Shown here in pieces: positions 23,956 through 32,691 of a DNA stretch of 64,000 bases. The position numbers were made by a program, and so were the translations under genes. The stretch is from Corynebacterium suedekumii. Lineage in GTDB: Bacteria > Actinomycetota > Actinomycetes > Mycobacteriales > Mycobacteriaceae. Positions within the stretch are counted from its first letter, which is position 1, and the number at the start of each line of letters is the position of its first letter. The notes beneath the pieces were generated by a model. It saw only the letters and a program-made list of their open reading frames with translations, was not told the DNA's origin and ran no database searches. The DNA lies in contig NZ_CP126970.1 of NCBI RefSeq assembly GCF_030252185.1, positions 1,612,001 to 1,676,000 on the forward strand. Direction: 5' to 3'.

Positions 23956-25422
23956 GTGACCGCGAACGCGCAGACTGAGCAGAACAACCAGAATGACTGG
24001 AACGAGAAGATCGCCCTGGCGCAGGAGATGCTGCCGCTGATCGGCAGGCTCCACCGCAACAACGACGTCGTCGTCTCCATCTTCGGCCGACTGCTCGTCG
24101 GTGCGACCGACATCGACATCATCAAGGCCCACCGCTACGCCCGCCGCGTGGCGGACCGGGAGATGCCGCTGGCCCAGACCCTGCCCGTGCTCAAAGAGCT
24201 GGGGGAGATGAACCTCGGCACCGCCTCCATCGACGTGGGCCGACTGGCCACCGGTTTCGAGAAGTCCGGCGGCACCGACCTGCGCGCCTACCTCGAGGAG
24301 GAGCTCGCCGAGGTCGTGGGCACCCACTCGGAGACCTACCCCACCGACGTCGTCCTCTACGGCTTCGGCCGCATCGGCCGCCTGCTGGCGCGGATCCTCA
24401 TCAAGCGTGAGGCCACCTACGGCGGTGTCCGCCTGCGGGCCGTCGTGGTCCGCAAGAACGGCGAGGACGACCTGGTCAAGCGGGCCTCCCTCCTGCGCCG
24501 CGACTCCGTCCACGGCGCCTTCGACGGCACCATCACCGTGGACAAGGACAACGACGTGATCTGGGCCAACGGCACCAAGATCCAGGTGATCTACTCCAAC
24601 TCCCCGGCCGAGGTCGACTACACCGCCTACGGCATCAACGACGCCGTCGTCGTGGACAACACCGGCCGCTGGCGTGACCGCGAGGGCCTGTCCCAGCACC
24701 TCGAGTCGAAGGGTGTCGCCCGTGTCGTGCTCACCGCGCCGGGCAAGGGTGACCTGCTCAACGTGGTCTACGGCATCAACCACGACAAGATCACCGACGA
24801 CGAGAAGATCATCACCGCCGCCTCCTGCACCACCAACGGCATCACCCCGGTGCTCAAGGTCCTCAATGACCGTTACGGTGTCCAGCACGGCCACGTGGAG
24901 ACTGTCCACTCGTTCACCAACGACCAGAACCTCATCGACAACTTCCACAAGGGCTCCCGACGCGGCCGCGCCGCCGGCCTCAACATGGTCCTCACCGAGA
25001 CCGGTGCCGCCAAGGCAGTCTCTAAGGCCCTGCCCGAGTTCGAGGGCAAGCTCACCGGCAACGCCATCCGCGTCCCCACCCCGGACGTCTCCATGGCCGT
25101 GCTCAACCTCACCCTGGACACCGAGGTCGACCGCGACGAGGTGAACAACTTCCTGCGCAAGGTCTCCCTCCACTCCAACCTGCGCCAGCAGATCAGCTAC
25201 ATCCACTCCCCGGAGGTCGTCTCCACCGACTTCGTCGGCACCACCCACGCCGGCATCGTCGACGGCCTGGCCACCATCGCCTCCGGCAACCACCTCGTGG
25301 TCTACGTCTGGTACGACAACGAGTTCGGTTACTCCAACCAGGTCATCCGCATCGTCGAGGAGGTCGCCGGCGCCCGCCCGCAGATCTACCCGCGCCGCCT
25401 GGAGTCCACCGAGCTGAAGTAG
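23956..25422 (+). CDS. gapB: Glyceraldehyde-3-phosphate dehydrogenase, GapB type
   Basis: A 488-residue enzyme with an N-terminal extension of about 120 residues before the Rossmann motif YGFGRIGRLLARIL, as in C. glutamicum GapB, the second GAPDH, which serves gluconeogenesis. The catalytic Cys291 is in AASCTTNGITP, the catalytic His is in HVETVHSFTNDQ, and WYDNEFGYSNQV closes the family core. GTG 23956 is preceded by GAGGAAGGA. The length rules out the 335-residue GapA type. A very stable hairpin follows. Cofactor use (NAD versus NADP) is inferred from the family. Confidence 0.95.
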   Translation: MTANAQTEQNNQNDWNEKIALAQEMLPLIGRLHRNNDVVVSIFGRLLVGATDIDIIKAHRYARRVADREMPLAQTLPVLKELGEMNLGTASIDVGRLATGFEKSGGTDLRAYLEEELAEVVGTHSETYPTDVVLYGFGRIGRLLARILIKREATYGGVRLRAVVVRKNGEDDLVKRASLLRRDSVHGAFDGTITVDKDNDVIWANGTKIQVIYSNSPAEVDYTAYGINDAVVVDNTGRWRDREGLSQHLESKGVARVVLTAPGKGDLLNVVYGINHDKITDDEKIITAASCTTNGITPVLKVLNDRYGVQHGHVETVHSFTNDQNLIDNFHKGSRRGRAAGLNMVLTETGAAKAVSKALPEFEGKLTGNAIRVPTPDVSMAVLNLTLDTEVDRDEVNNFLRKVSLHSNLRQQISYIHSPEVVSTDFVGTTHAGIVDGLATIASGNHLVVYVWYDNEFGYSNQVIRIVEEVAGARPQIYPRRLESTELK

Positions 25423-25441
25423 CAGCCGCAGCACTCGCCGA

Positions 25442-25479
25442 GACGCCGCGCCCTCCCACGGTGGGGAGGGCGCGGCGTC
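25442..25479 (+). terminator. gapB terminator hairpin (16-bp stem)
   Basis: Arms GACGCCGCGCCCTCCC and GGGAGGGCGCGGCGTC pair perfectly around a 6-nt loop, 20 nt after the gapB stop. No T-run follows; genM ends just beyond on the other strand, so it may act in both directions. Confidence 0.75.
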
Positions 25480-25486
25480 GATACGC
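25474..25486 (+). repeat. Dispersed 13-mer, GGCGTCGATACGC variant, at a terminator
   Basis: The copy begins inside the 3' arm of the gapB terminator and extends past it. The same arrangement is seen at 41968-41980 beside the prs terminator. Confidence 0.75.
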
Positions 25487-25492
25487 GTCGGA

Positions 25493-26224
25493 CTAGAGCC
25501 AGCGCGGCGGGGCGGGAACCTCGCCACCGCCGGCCAGGGTGACGCCCTGGGAACCACGGCCGGCGGCCCAGCGGGCCAGGCCGGGCAGAGAACCCTGCAC
25601 CTCGACGGTCTCTGAACCGGGGGAGACCTCGATGCGTTCACCGTTGTCGGTGTTGACCATGACCAGGCCCTCGCCGGCGCCGGCAGCGCGCCACTTGCCG
25701 GCGATCTCCGGCACGAGGGTGGACAGGATCACGGTGGGGATGTCCTCGAAACCGGCGCGGACACCCAGGTCCACGGCGTGGATCCACACCTCGCGGGTGC
25801 GCATCCACAGGGTCTCCGACGCCGGGACCGTGCGGCCCTGGGCGGTCTTGACCTCGGCCTGCCACGCCTCGTCGGTGGCGTCGCGCCAGGCGACGTCGAG
25901 ACGCACGAGGGTGTGGTCGTGGAGGTTACGGATCGCGTCCGGAATGAGGGTCGCGCCGTAGGCGATCTCCTCACCGCGGGTCTCCGGGGAGGAGTACATC
26001 GGGGTCTCCTCACCGGTCTCCGCCCAGTGCATGAGGTTGCACAGCGCGGCGGCGTTGTACGCCACATGGGCGGCCAGGTGCGCGACGGTCCACCCCTCGA
26101 GGAGGGTGTCGCGGCCGAAGTCCTCGTTGTCGATGAGCGCGAGCTGACCGGAGTAGTGGGCGGTGCCACGACGGGTCAGGCTCAGACGCTCCTCGACGGG
26201 GAGGTCGTGGAACGAGGCGCTCAT
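25493..26224 (-). CDS. genM: Mycothiol-dependent maleylpyruvate isomerase
   Basis: A 243-residue enzyme of the DinB-like MDMPI family that isomerises maleylpyruvate to fumarylpyruvate with mycothiol. The N-terminal four-helix domain has EGWTVAHLAAHVAYNAAALCNLMHWAETG, with metal-ligand His residues (GWTVAHLAAHVAYNA, and HAVDL near 160 in REVWIHAVDLG), and a small C-terminal MDMPI domain follows. It is third in the operon genD-genF-genM: its ATG overlaps the genF stop by one base. Mycothiol use is consistent with an actinobacterial host. Confidence 0.9.
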   Translation of the reverse strand: MSASFHDLPVEERLSLTRRGTAHYSGQLALIDNEDFGRDTLLEGWTVAHLAAHVAYNAAALCNLMHWAETGEETPMYSSPETRGEEIAYGATLIPDAIRNLHDHTLVRLDVAWRDATDEAWQAEVKTAQGRTVPASETLWMRTREVWIHAVDLGVRAGFEDIPTVILSTLVPEIAGKWRAAGAGEGLVMVNTDNGERIEVSPGSETVEVQGSLPGLARWAAGRGSQGVTLAGGGEVPAPPRWL

Positions 26225-27051
26225 TACTCGAACACCGTCTTGTTGGCCACGTAGCCCAGGCCGTCGATCTCGACCTTGACCACGTCGCCGTCGCCGATGT
26301 AGCGCTTCGGGTTGCGGGCGTGGCCGACGCCACCCGGGGTGCCGGTGACGATGACGTCGCCGGCGTCCAGCGGGTAGATGTGCGAGATGTACTCGATGAG
26401 CTTGGCCGGGTTGAAGACCAGGTCGTTGGTCGGGGTGGTCTGCATCTTCTCGTCGCCGAGGTAGGTGGCCAGCTCGCCGCCGAACTCGAAGGCGTCCGGG
26501 GTGGTCATCCACGGGCCGAAGCCGGCGGACTTCTCGAAGGACTTGCCCTGGTGCCACTGGAGGGTGCGGTACTGGTAGTCGCGCATGGTGTAGTCGTTCA
26601 TCACGGCGTAGCCGGCGATGTAGTCGGCGGCGTCGGCCTCCTTGACGCGGCGGGCACGCTTGCCGATGACCACGGCCAGCTCACCCTCCCAGTCCAGCTC
26701 GGAGTTGGCGTAGTCGGGGACGAGAACGTCATCGAACGGGCCGGTGAGGGCATCCGGGTACTTGACGAAGAGGGTGGGGACCTCCGGCAGGTCGCGGCCC
26801 ATCTCCTTGATGTGGTTTGCGTAGTTGAGGCCGACACAGACGATCTTCTTCGGGGCCGGGACGACGGCCTCGAGGTCGGACTGCTCGAAGGAGACCTCGT
26901 CGCCGGAAGCCTGCTCGGCAACCTCGCGCCAGTTGTCCTCCTGCAGCAGGTCGCCGACGTTGGCGTAACCGTCGATCTTCACGGCGGTGGTGTCGGACTC
27001 GACGCGGGCGGCGAAGGTGCCCTGAGCGGAGCGGATGGTAGCAAGACGCAT
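26224..27051 (-). CDS. genF: Fumarylpyruvate hydrolase
   Basis: A 275-residue FAH-fold hydrolase that splits fumarylpyruvate to fumarate and pyruvate. The conserved block [17 protein letters not shown] starts near residue 70. The metal ligands lie in [15 protein letters not shown] (Glu-Gly-Glu) and [14 protein letters not shown] (Asp), with the catalytic-site Lys in [14 protein letters not shown] and the typical [14 protein letters not shown] near the C-terminus. It lies 6 nt after genD and overlaps genM by one base. Together genD, genF and genM complete gentisate degradation. Confidence 0.93.
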   Translation of the reverse strand: MRLATIRSAQGTFAARVESDTTAVKIDGYANVGDLLQEDNWREVAEQASGDEVSFEQSDLEAVVPAPKKIVCVGLNYANHIKEMGRDLPEVPTLFVKYPDALTGPFDDVLVPDYANSELDWEGELAVVIGKRARRVKEADAADYIAGYAVMNDYTMRDYQYRTLQWHQGKSFEKSAGFGPWMTTPDAFEFGGELATYLGDEKMQTTPTNDLVFNPAKLIEYISHIYPLDAGDVIVTGTPGGVGHARNPKRYIGDGDVVKVEIDGLGYVANKTVFE

Positions 27052-27057
27052 GGTTTT

Positions 27058-28179
27058 CTAGATTCCTTCCGGAGTGTAGGTACGAGCAAGATCCAGCTTC
27101 TCAAAGATCGGGTGATCGGAGAAACCGAAGAGATCGACACCGTCGGTGCCGGCCTCGATGGACCAGAGCTTCCAGGACGGGACATTGACGACGTCGCCGT
27201 GGTTCATCTCGAAGGTCTCCTCACCCACCTTGATGGTGGCGGAACCCTCGAAGACCTGGAACACCCGGTTGCCCACCTCCTTGATCGGGGTGGTGGCGGC
27301 GCCGGGGCGCAGGCGGTGGAACTCGGCCCGGATGGTCGACATGACGTCGCCACCGGTGGTCGGGTTGGTGTAGCGGATGGCGGCGTGACCCGGCCCGACG
27401 ACACCGGGGAAACCGGCGTCCTCGAGGGCGAGCTGGTCGTTGAGGGCGGCGTCGGTGTGCTCCCAGGCGTAGCGGCCGATCGTCGACGAGCTCGTCTTGC
27501 CCGGGAACGCCAGGGGGCGCAGGCCGGGGTGGGCCCAGAGCCGCTCGGAACGGGAGTAGTCCGGGGTGGACTCGTCGGTGAGCTTCTCGGAGCCGTACTC
27601 GAAGAAGCCGGTGTCCATCTGGTACGCGAACGGGATGTCCAGGCCGTCGAGCCAGGCCATCGGCTCGGTGGCGATGTTGTGGTGGCCGTGGAAGTTCCAG
27701 CCCGGGGTGAGCAGGAAGTCGCCGCGGCGCATCGGGACGGCGTCACCGTTGACCACGGTCCACACACCCTCGCCCTCGATGACGAAACGGAAGGCGTTCT
27801 GGGAGTGGCGGTGCTCCGGGGCGTTCTCGCCCGGGGCCAGGTACTGGATCGCGGCCCACAGGGTGGGGGCGATGTAGGTCGGGCCGCCGAGACCCGGGTT
27901 GGCCAGGCCGATGGCGCGACGCTCGCCGCCCCGGCCGACGGGGACGAGTTCGCCGGAGCGGCGGGCCAGCTTGATCAGCTCGGACCAGTCCCAGCGGTGG
28001 GCGATCGCCTGCGGGTCCGGCTCGTTGGGCATGAGGCCGCCGATCTGGTTCCACAGGGGCTTCATGTGGAGATCGTCCATCTTGGCGTACATGTCGTTGA
28101 GCTCGGCCTGCTCCTCAGGCGTCGGCTCGGGGACCACAAATTCCACGTGCTTCTTGGAGTAGTCGGAGTCGTTGCTCAT
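27058..28179 (-). CDS. genD: Gentisate 1,2-dioxygenase
   Basis: A 373-residue Fe(II) ring-cleavage enzyme of the bicupin family, converting gentisate to maleylpyruvate. The first cupin has PEHRHSQNAFRFVIEGEGVWTVVNGD near residue 110, with the His-X-His iron ligands, and GWNFHGHHN farther on. The second cupin follows with FQVFEGSATIKVGEETFEMNHGDVVNVPSWKLW near 315. ATG 28179 has AGGAGG about 7 nt upstream. The promoter region carries a GenR-type operator. First gene of the genDFM operon. Confidence 0.94.
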   Translation of the reverse strand: MSNDSDYSKKHVEFVVPEPTPEEQAELNDMYAKMDDLHMKPLWNQIGGLMPNEPDPQAIAHRWDWSELIKLARRSGELVPVGRGGERRAIGLANPGLGGPTYIAPTLWAAIQYLAPGENAPEHRHSQNAFRFVIEGEGVWTVVNGDAVPMRRGDFLLTPGWNFHGHHNIATEPMAWLDGLDIPFAYQMDTGFFEYGSEKLTDESTPDYSRSERLWAHPGLRPLAFPGKTSSSTIGRYAWEHTDAALNDQLALEDAGFPGVVGPGHAAIRYTNPTTGGDVMSTIRAEFHRLRPGAATTPIKEVGNRVFQVFEGSATIKVGEETFEMNHGDVVNVPSWKLWSIEAGTDGVDLFGFSDHPIFEKLDLARTYTPEGI

Positions 28180-28271
28180 GTGGGTGAACCTCCTGATGGG
28201 AGGCGCGCTGGGTGCGCGCATGGGTGGTTGTGACCTCGAACATATGGCAGCCGCGCATGTGACTCAAAGGT

Positions 28272-28288
28272 TTTCCGTTCTCCGGAAT
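28272..28288. promoter_or_regulatory. GenR-type operator upstream of genDFM
   Basis: TTTCC-N7-GGAAT differs at one arm position from the palindrome ATTCC-N7-GGAAT reported for the IclR-type regulator GenR of C. glutamicum. It lies about 95-110 nt upstream of genD. Confidence 0.65.
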
Positions 28289-28396
28289 CAATGGGCGGGG
28301 GTGGCGTAACCTCCCCCGCGACGTCCCCCCATAGAGTCCTCGTAGCCTCCCCGTGCGCACCGGGTGCCCGCGCGTTCCCGGGCATCTCACCCGCTC

Positions 28397-29188
28397 TCAC
28401 CCCTTGAGGGACGGTGCCGTGAACCGCGCTCCCTCCAGCTTCCGGTTGAGGTCCCGGGTGTGCTTGGTCAGCGATTCCGCGCAACGGCGGTGCACGCCCC
28501 GGAAGCGGCCGGTGGGGACGGAGACGGTGACCCCTCCGAGGATGTCGCCGAGGTCGTTGAGCAGGCACGCGCCCACGGCTGAGACGTCATGTTCGTAGAG
28601 GCCGTTGTTGATGGCGAAGCCCCGGGTGCGTGTGCGGTGGAGTTTCCGCCGGAGGGCGTCGAACTCCGCGTCGGGGAGGGAGGGGTAGAGGGCGCGCAGC
28701 TCCGCAGCGGAGCGTTCCGCCAGCATGGCCAGGCCGCCGGAGTTCTGGTCGGCCGGCATCACCTGGCCGCGACGGGAGCCCACCCGGACCGGGAGCGTTC
28801 CCTCGACCGTGTGGAGGAAGTGGCATTTGTTGCCCACCAGGACCAGCAGATTCGTCGTCTCCCCGGTCTCGGCGCCGATGGCCGCCATGTGGGAGGCGCA
28901 GGCGGCGATGAGTTCGCTGCCCACCCCGGGCTGCAGGCTCGACGAGCTCAGGGCCGGGCCGGGGAGGTAGGTACGCGATTCGCTGCGGGTGGCGAAGCCG
29001 CGGTAGACCAGCATGGCCATGGAGCGGTGCACCGTCGAGGCACTCACCTCCAGTTCCTCCGCCGCCCCCGTTATGGTGAGCGATCCCAGATCCCGGAGCA
29101 TGAGGATGAGGGTCAGGGACAGGTCGACCGACTGCAGGAACTCGCGCGGGGGTGGGCCGTGGGTGGGACCGAGGCTCGTCATCGTCAT
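28397..29188 (-). CDS. genR: IclR family regulator of gentisate genes
   Basis: A 263-residue DNA-binding regulator. The N-terminal winged helix holds LSLTLILMLRDLGSLTITGAAEELEVSASTVHRSMAMLVYRGFA, with recognition helix VSASTVHRSMAML. The C-terminal IclR effector domain runs from about 90 to the end, with the conserved RTRGFAINNGLYEHDVSAVGACL segment and GVTVSVPTGRF. It stands between genDFM and genKH as in C. glutamicum, where GenR activates both operons with 3-hydroxybenzoate or gentisate and represses itself. The start is ATG 29188, directly adjoining an operator; ATG 29182 is an alternative. Confidence 0.9.
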   Translation of the reverse strand: MTMTSLGPTHGPPPREFLQSVDLSLTLILMLRDLGSLTITGAAEELEVSASTVHRSMAMLVYRGFATRSESRTYLPGPALSSSSLQPGVGSELIAACASHMAAIGAETGETTNLLVLVGNKCHFLHTVEGTLPVRVGSRRGQVMPADQNSGGLAMLAERSAAELRALYPSLPDAEFDALRRKLHRTRTRGFAINNGLYEHDVSAVGACLLNDLGDILGGVTVSVPTGRFRGVHRRCAESLTKHTRDLNRKLEGARFTAPSLKG

Positions 29189-29205
29189 ACCTTCCGCTAT
29201 ATGGA
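29189..29205. promoter_or_regulatory. GenR-type operator between genR and genK
   Basis: CTTCC-N7-GGAAT lies directly against the genR start codon and 42 nt before genK. It shares arms and spacing with the genDFM site, as expected for autorepression and genKH activation. Confidence 0.65.
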
Positions 29206-29246
29206 ATCTCTTTGATTGTAACCCCCATCACCCCGATGATGTGCGT

Positions 29247-30599
29247 ATGGCTCCCATCTCCGATACACCCCACACGGGGTCCACCGCCGCCGGAGCGGCC
29301 GCGGACTCCGCTGCCCCCGGTATGGGTGGCAGCAACGGGCTGACCATCCTCGGCATCAGTGGCCGCCGGCTGGCAGCCGTTCTCATCGGCTGGTTCTTCG
29401 TCGTCTTCGACGGCTACGACCTCATCGTCTACGGCACCGTTCAGTCGGAGCTGATGGAGGAGTGGGGCCTGAACTCAGCCCAGGCCGGCACCATCGGCTC
29501 CACCGCGTTCCTCGGCATGGTCATCGGCGCGGTCTGGGTCGGCCGGCTGTCCGACCGCCGCGGCCGCAAGTTCGCCGTCATCGGCTCCGTCATCGTGCTG
29601 TCCGTGTTCACCCTCCTCTGTGCCTTCGCCCTCAACCCGTGGATGTTCGGCGCGTTCCGCCTGCTCGCCGGCATCGGCCTCGGCGGCCTCGTCCCGTCCG
29701 TCAACGCGATGACCTCCGACCTGGTGCCGCGCAAGACCATGTCCGCCTGGGCGACCGTCATGATGTCCGGCGTCCCGCTCGGCGGCTCCATCGCCGCCGT
29801 CCTCGCCCAGTTCATCGTCCCCTCCCACGAGGACTGGGGCTGGCGCTTCATGTTCCTGCTCGCGCTGGTCCCGCTCGTCGTGGGCCTGCCCATCGCCATG
29901 AAGGTCATCCCCTCCGACGACGCCATCCGCGCCGACCACGCCCGCCGCGAGGGCACCGACGAGGAGGCCGGGTTCAAGGACCTGCTCACCGGCAAGTACA
30001 TGGCCATCTCCATCTGGTTCGCCATCGCCACCTTCGTCACCCTGCTGGCCTGGTACGGCCTGGGCACCTGGCTGCCTCGCCTCATGCAGACCGCGGGCTA
30101 CGACTTCGGCGCCGCCCTCAACTTCACCCTCGCCCTCAACCTCGGCGCCATCCTCGGCTCCGTGGTCACCGCCTGGGCCGGCGACCGCTTCGGGCCGCTG
30201 AAGTCCGGCGCCGTCGCCGCCGGTGTCGCCGGCTGCGCCCTGCTGCTCCTGCTCACGGAGCCGCCGATCCTCGCCGTCTACGTCATCCTCGTCCTCGCCG
30301 GCGTGGGCACCCACGGCACCCAGATCCTCATCATCGCCGCCGTCGCCGGCTTCTACCCGCACAACCTGCGCGGCACCGCCCTCGGCTGGGCCCTCGGCGT
30401 CGGCCGCATCGGTGCCGTCGTCGCCCCGCAGCTGGCCGGCCTGCTGCTCAACTGGAACCTCGGTGTCGGCTCCAACTACCTGCTGTTCGCGGTCTCCGCC
30501 CTGCTGTCCTCCCTGTCGCTGGTCGTGCTGTTCTTCATCCACAAGCGCATGCCCAACCCGACGACGACCGTCATCTCCTCCACCTCCGACCCGCGCTGA
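29247..30599 (+). CDS. genK: Aromatic acid:H+ symporter, MFS (3-hydroxybenzoate/gentisate uptake)
   Basis: A 450-residue transporter of the AAHS branch of the MFS with twelve predicted helices. The first helix carries the family signature FFVVFDGYDLIVYGTV (the DGYD Asp is functional in PcaK). The loop 2-3 motif is GRLSDRRGRKF near residue 105, and GDRFGPLKSG marks loop 8-9. A 40-residue Ala/Ser-rich N-terminal stretch precedes helix 1. ATG 29247 is the first plausible start; no clear ribosome site is seen. It is followed by genH in the same operon. Confidence 0.9.
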   Translation: MAPISDTPHTGSTAAGAAADSAAPGMGGSNGLTILGISGRRLAAVLIGWFFVVFDGYDLIVYGTVQSELMEEWGLNSAQAGTIGSTAFLGMVIGAVWVGRLSDRRGRKFAVIGSVIVLSVFTLLCAFALNPWMFGAFRLLAGIGLGGLVPSVNAMTSDLVPRKTMSAWATVMMSGVPLGGSIAAVLAQFIVPSHEDWGWRFMFLLALVPLVVGLPIAMKVIPSDDAIRADHARREGTDEEAGFKDLLTGKYMAISIWFAIATFVTLLAWYGLGTWLPRLMQTAGYDFGAALNFTLALNLGAILGSVVTAWAGDRFGPLKSGAVAAGVAGCALLLLLTEPPILAVYVILVLAGVGTHGTQILIIAAVAGFYPHNLRGTALGWALGVGRIGAVVAPQLAGLLLNWNLGVGSNYLLFAVSALLSSLSLVVLFFIHKRMPNPTTTVISSTSDPR

Positions 30600-30630
30600 C
30601 ATCACCCGCACCTGAAAGGAACCAATCATC

Positions 30631-31998
30631 ATGTCTCTCACCATCACCGATGAGCTCACGGGCCAGAAGATCGTCATCGCCGGCGGAGGTATCGGCGGTG
30701 CCTCCGGCGCCCTGGCACTGTCCCTGCGTGGCGCCGACGTCACCCTCTACGAGCGTGCCCCCGAGTTCAAGGAGGTCGGAGCCGGCCTGCAGATCGGCCC
30801 GCACGGCGTGAAGATGCTGGAGAAGTGGGGCCTCAAGGACAAGGTCTTCGAGGCCGGCTACCTGCCCGAGCGCATGCAGTTCCGCGACGCGATCACCACC
30901 GAGCCGATCCTCACCATGGACTTCGGCGAGGAGTTCCAGCAGCACTACGGCGGCCGCTACCTGGTCATCCACCGCTCCGACCTGCTGTCCATCCTCGTCG
31001 AGGCAGCCAAGGAGGCCGGTGCCGAGCTGGTCAACGGCGTCCAGGTCCTGGGGGCGGACACGAAGGACGACGGCGTCACCGTCCGCCTCGAGCACCGTGC
31101 CGACGGCCGCGCCGAACAGGTCGAGGCCGACCTCATGCTCGCCTTCGACGGCATCCACTCCGTCTTCCGCAAGGAACTGGTCCAGGACGAGCCGGTCCCG
31201 TCGGCCTACGTCGCCTACCGCGGCACCTCCGACCTGCCGAGTGATCCGGAGATGAAGGACCTCAAGGACGTCGTGGGCTACATCGGCCCGCGCTGCCACT
31301 TCATCCAGTACCCGCTGCGTCACGGACAGCTGCTCAACCAGGTCGCTGTGTTCCAGTCGCCGCGCTACCTCGAGGCGCTGACCAACGGCACCGAGGTCCC
31401 GGAGGACTGGGGAAACAACGACGAGTTCCGCCAGGCCTACGGCCACACCCACGAGTTCCTCCAGGGCCGCCTGCACCACATGTGGCTGGACACCTGGTGG
31501 CAGATGGCCGACCGCGAGCCGCTCATGGACTGGGTCGTCTCCGACCGTGTCATCGTCATGGGCGATGCCGCCCACCCGCCGCTGCAGTACCTGGCCTCCG
31601 GCGCGGTCATGGCCATGGAGGACGCCGAGTGCCTCGCCCTCTACGCCTCCCAGGCCGCCTCTGACGGCGAGCTGGTCTGGGGTGACGTGCTCCGCGAGGT
31701 CTCCGGCGAGCGCGCACCGCGTTGCGCCCGCATCCAGACCACCGGCCGTTTCTGGGGCGAGCTGTGGCACGTCGACGGCCTGTCCCGCCTCATCCGCAAC
31801 GAGACCTTCCGCCAGGCCGGCCGCGCCAGCTGGTTCCCCTACGTCGACTGGCTGTGGGACTACGACGCCGAGCGCCGCGAGTACCTGCAGGACCCGGCCA
31901 AGGGCGAGCTCCCCGCCGAGCTGAAGGAGTGGGAGTACAACCTCCACAAGATCGCCCGCCTGCGCGACGGCAAGGACGAGGAGCAGATCACCGTCTAG
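30631..31998 (+). CDS. genH: 3-hydroxybenzoate 6-monooxygenase
   Basis: A 455-residue class A flavin hydroxylase that converts 3-hydroxybenzoate to gentisate with NADH and O2. The FAD dinucleotide-binding motif [14 protein letters not shown] starts near residue 17, the middle FAD/NADH motif is [13 protein letters not shown] near 168, and the third FAD motif is [26 protein letters not shown] near 308. GAAAGGAA lies upstream of ATG 30631. It is co-directional with genK, 31 nt apart, and supplies the substrate of genD. Confidence 0.92.
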   Translation: MSLTITDELTGQKIVIAGGGIGGASGALALSLRGADVTLYERAPEFKEVGAGLQIGPHGVKMLEKWGLKDKVFEAGYLPERMQFRDAITTEPILTMDFGEEFQQHYGGRYLVIHRSDLLSILVEAAKEAGAELVNGVQVLGADTKDDGVTVRLEHRADGRAEQVEADLMLAFDGIHSVFRKELVQDEPVPSAYVAYRGTSDLPSDPEMKDLKDVVGYIGPRCHFIQYPLRHGQLLNQVAVFQSPRYLEALTNGTEVPEDWGNNDEFRQAYGHTHEFLQGRLHHMWLDTWWQMADREPLMDWVVSDRVIVMGDAAHPPLQYLASGAVMAMEDAECLALYASQAASDGELVWGDVLREVSGERAPRCARIQTTGRFWGELWHVDGLSRLIRNETFRQAGRASWFPYVDWLWDYDAERREYLQDPAKGELPAELKEWEYNLHKIARLRDGKDEEQITV

Positions 31999-32004
31999 AC
32001 TCCC

Positions 32005-32017
32005 GCTTATCGACGCC
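32005..32017 (-). repeat. Dispersed 13-mer GGCGTCGATAAGC, intergenic copy
   Basis: Exact copy on the minus strand, starting 6 nt after the genH stop and running into the base of the terminator hairpin between genH and pth. Confidence 0.8.
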
Positions 32018-32044
32018 GCCGGTACCCCGCGTGGGCACCGGCGG
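32016..32044. terminator. Bidirectional hairpin between genH and pth
   Basis: Arms CCGCCGGT and ACCGGCGG (8 bp) with an inner CCC/GGG stem lie between convergent genes, 17 nt after the genH stop and 10 nt after the pth stop. Confidence 0.6.
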
Positions 32045-32054
32045 TTCGCCGTTC

Positions 32055-32606
32055 CTACAGACTGCGCTCCAGCTCATCCGCCGCGTCCGAACACAGGAAC
32101 GGCAGCTCCGCCGCCTCCTGCTTGGAGAACGGCTTGAGCACGAACGCCGCCGGATCCATCCGCCCCGGCGGCCGCCCGATCCCCACCGCCAGGCGCTGGT
32201 ACTCCTTCGTCCCCAATGACTGCGTCACCGACCGCAGGCCGTTGTGCCCGTGATCCCCGCCCCCGAGCCGCAGCCGCACCTGACCGAAGTCAAGCTCCAG
32301 CTCGTCATGGATGACCACCACCTCAGCCGGCGTCACCTTGAAGAACGTCGCCAGCGCCTTGACCGGGCCGCCCGAGAGATTCATGTACGACCTGGTCCGG
32401 GCCAGCACCACCCGGCGGCCACCCAGGCGGGTCTCGGCGATCTCCGTGTTGGAGCGCTTGTGCACGGAGAAGCTGGCCGGCATCGGCGAGGTCCGCGACG
32501 CCAGTTCCTCGAGCACCATGACCCCCACGTTGTGGCGGGTGGCGGCATACTGGGCGCCCGGATTGCCCAGGCCGACGATGAGGAGCGGAGAGTCAGTCAC
32601 GGGCAT
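32055..32606 (-). CDS. pth: Peptidyl-tRNA hydrolase (second copy, conserved position)
   Basis: A 183-residue enzyme with the normal compact length. Motifs are LLIVGLGNPGAQYAATRHNVGVM (catalytic His in RHNVG), SYMNLSGGPVKAL, HDELELDFG with the catalytic Asp, and GGGDHGHNGLRS. It follows rplY on the same strand, as pth (Rv1014c) follows rplY (Rv1015c) in M. tuberculosis, so this is the ancestral-position copy. Only about half of the residues agree with the other pth at 22277, so the duplication is old. At least one copy must be essential. Confidence 0.94.
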   Translation of the reverse strand: MPVTDSPLLIVGLGNPGAQYAATRHNVGVMVLEELASRTSPMPASFSVHKRSNTEIAETRLGGRRVVLARTRSYMNLSGGPVKALATFFKVTPAEVVVIHDELELDFGQVRLRLGGGDHGHNGLRSVTQSLGTKEYQRLAVGIGRPPGRMDPAAFVLKPFSKQEAAELPFLCSDAADELERSL

Positions 32607-32627
32607 GATTGTCGCACATCAACGGGA

Positions 32628-32670
32628 CGACCCCCGTCCGGGCTGCGCGGGGCAGCTCGGACGGGGGTCG
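32628..32670 (-). terminator. Hairpin between rplY and pth
   Basis: Arms CGACCCCCGTCCG and CGGACGGGGGTCG pair over 13 bp; an inner GCTGC/GCAGC stem closes a 5-nt loop. There is no T-run, so it may attenuate or protect the rplY message rather than end all transcription. Confidence 0.55.
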
Positions 32671-32691
32671 GACCAGGAAGCGGGGAGTGGT

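Noticed and set aside
28300..28350. C-rich stretch resembling a 6C RNA
   Set aside because: Two C-runs are present, but I could not fold the two C-loop hairpins of that RNA class around them.
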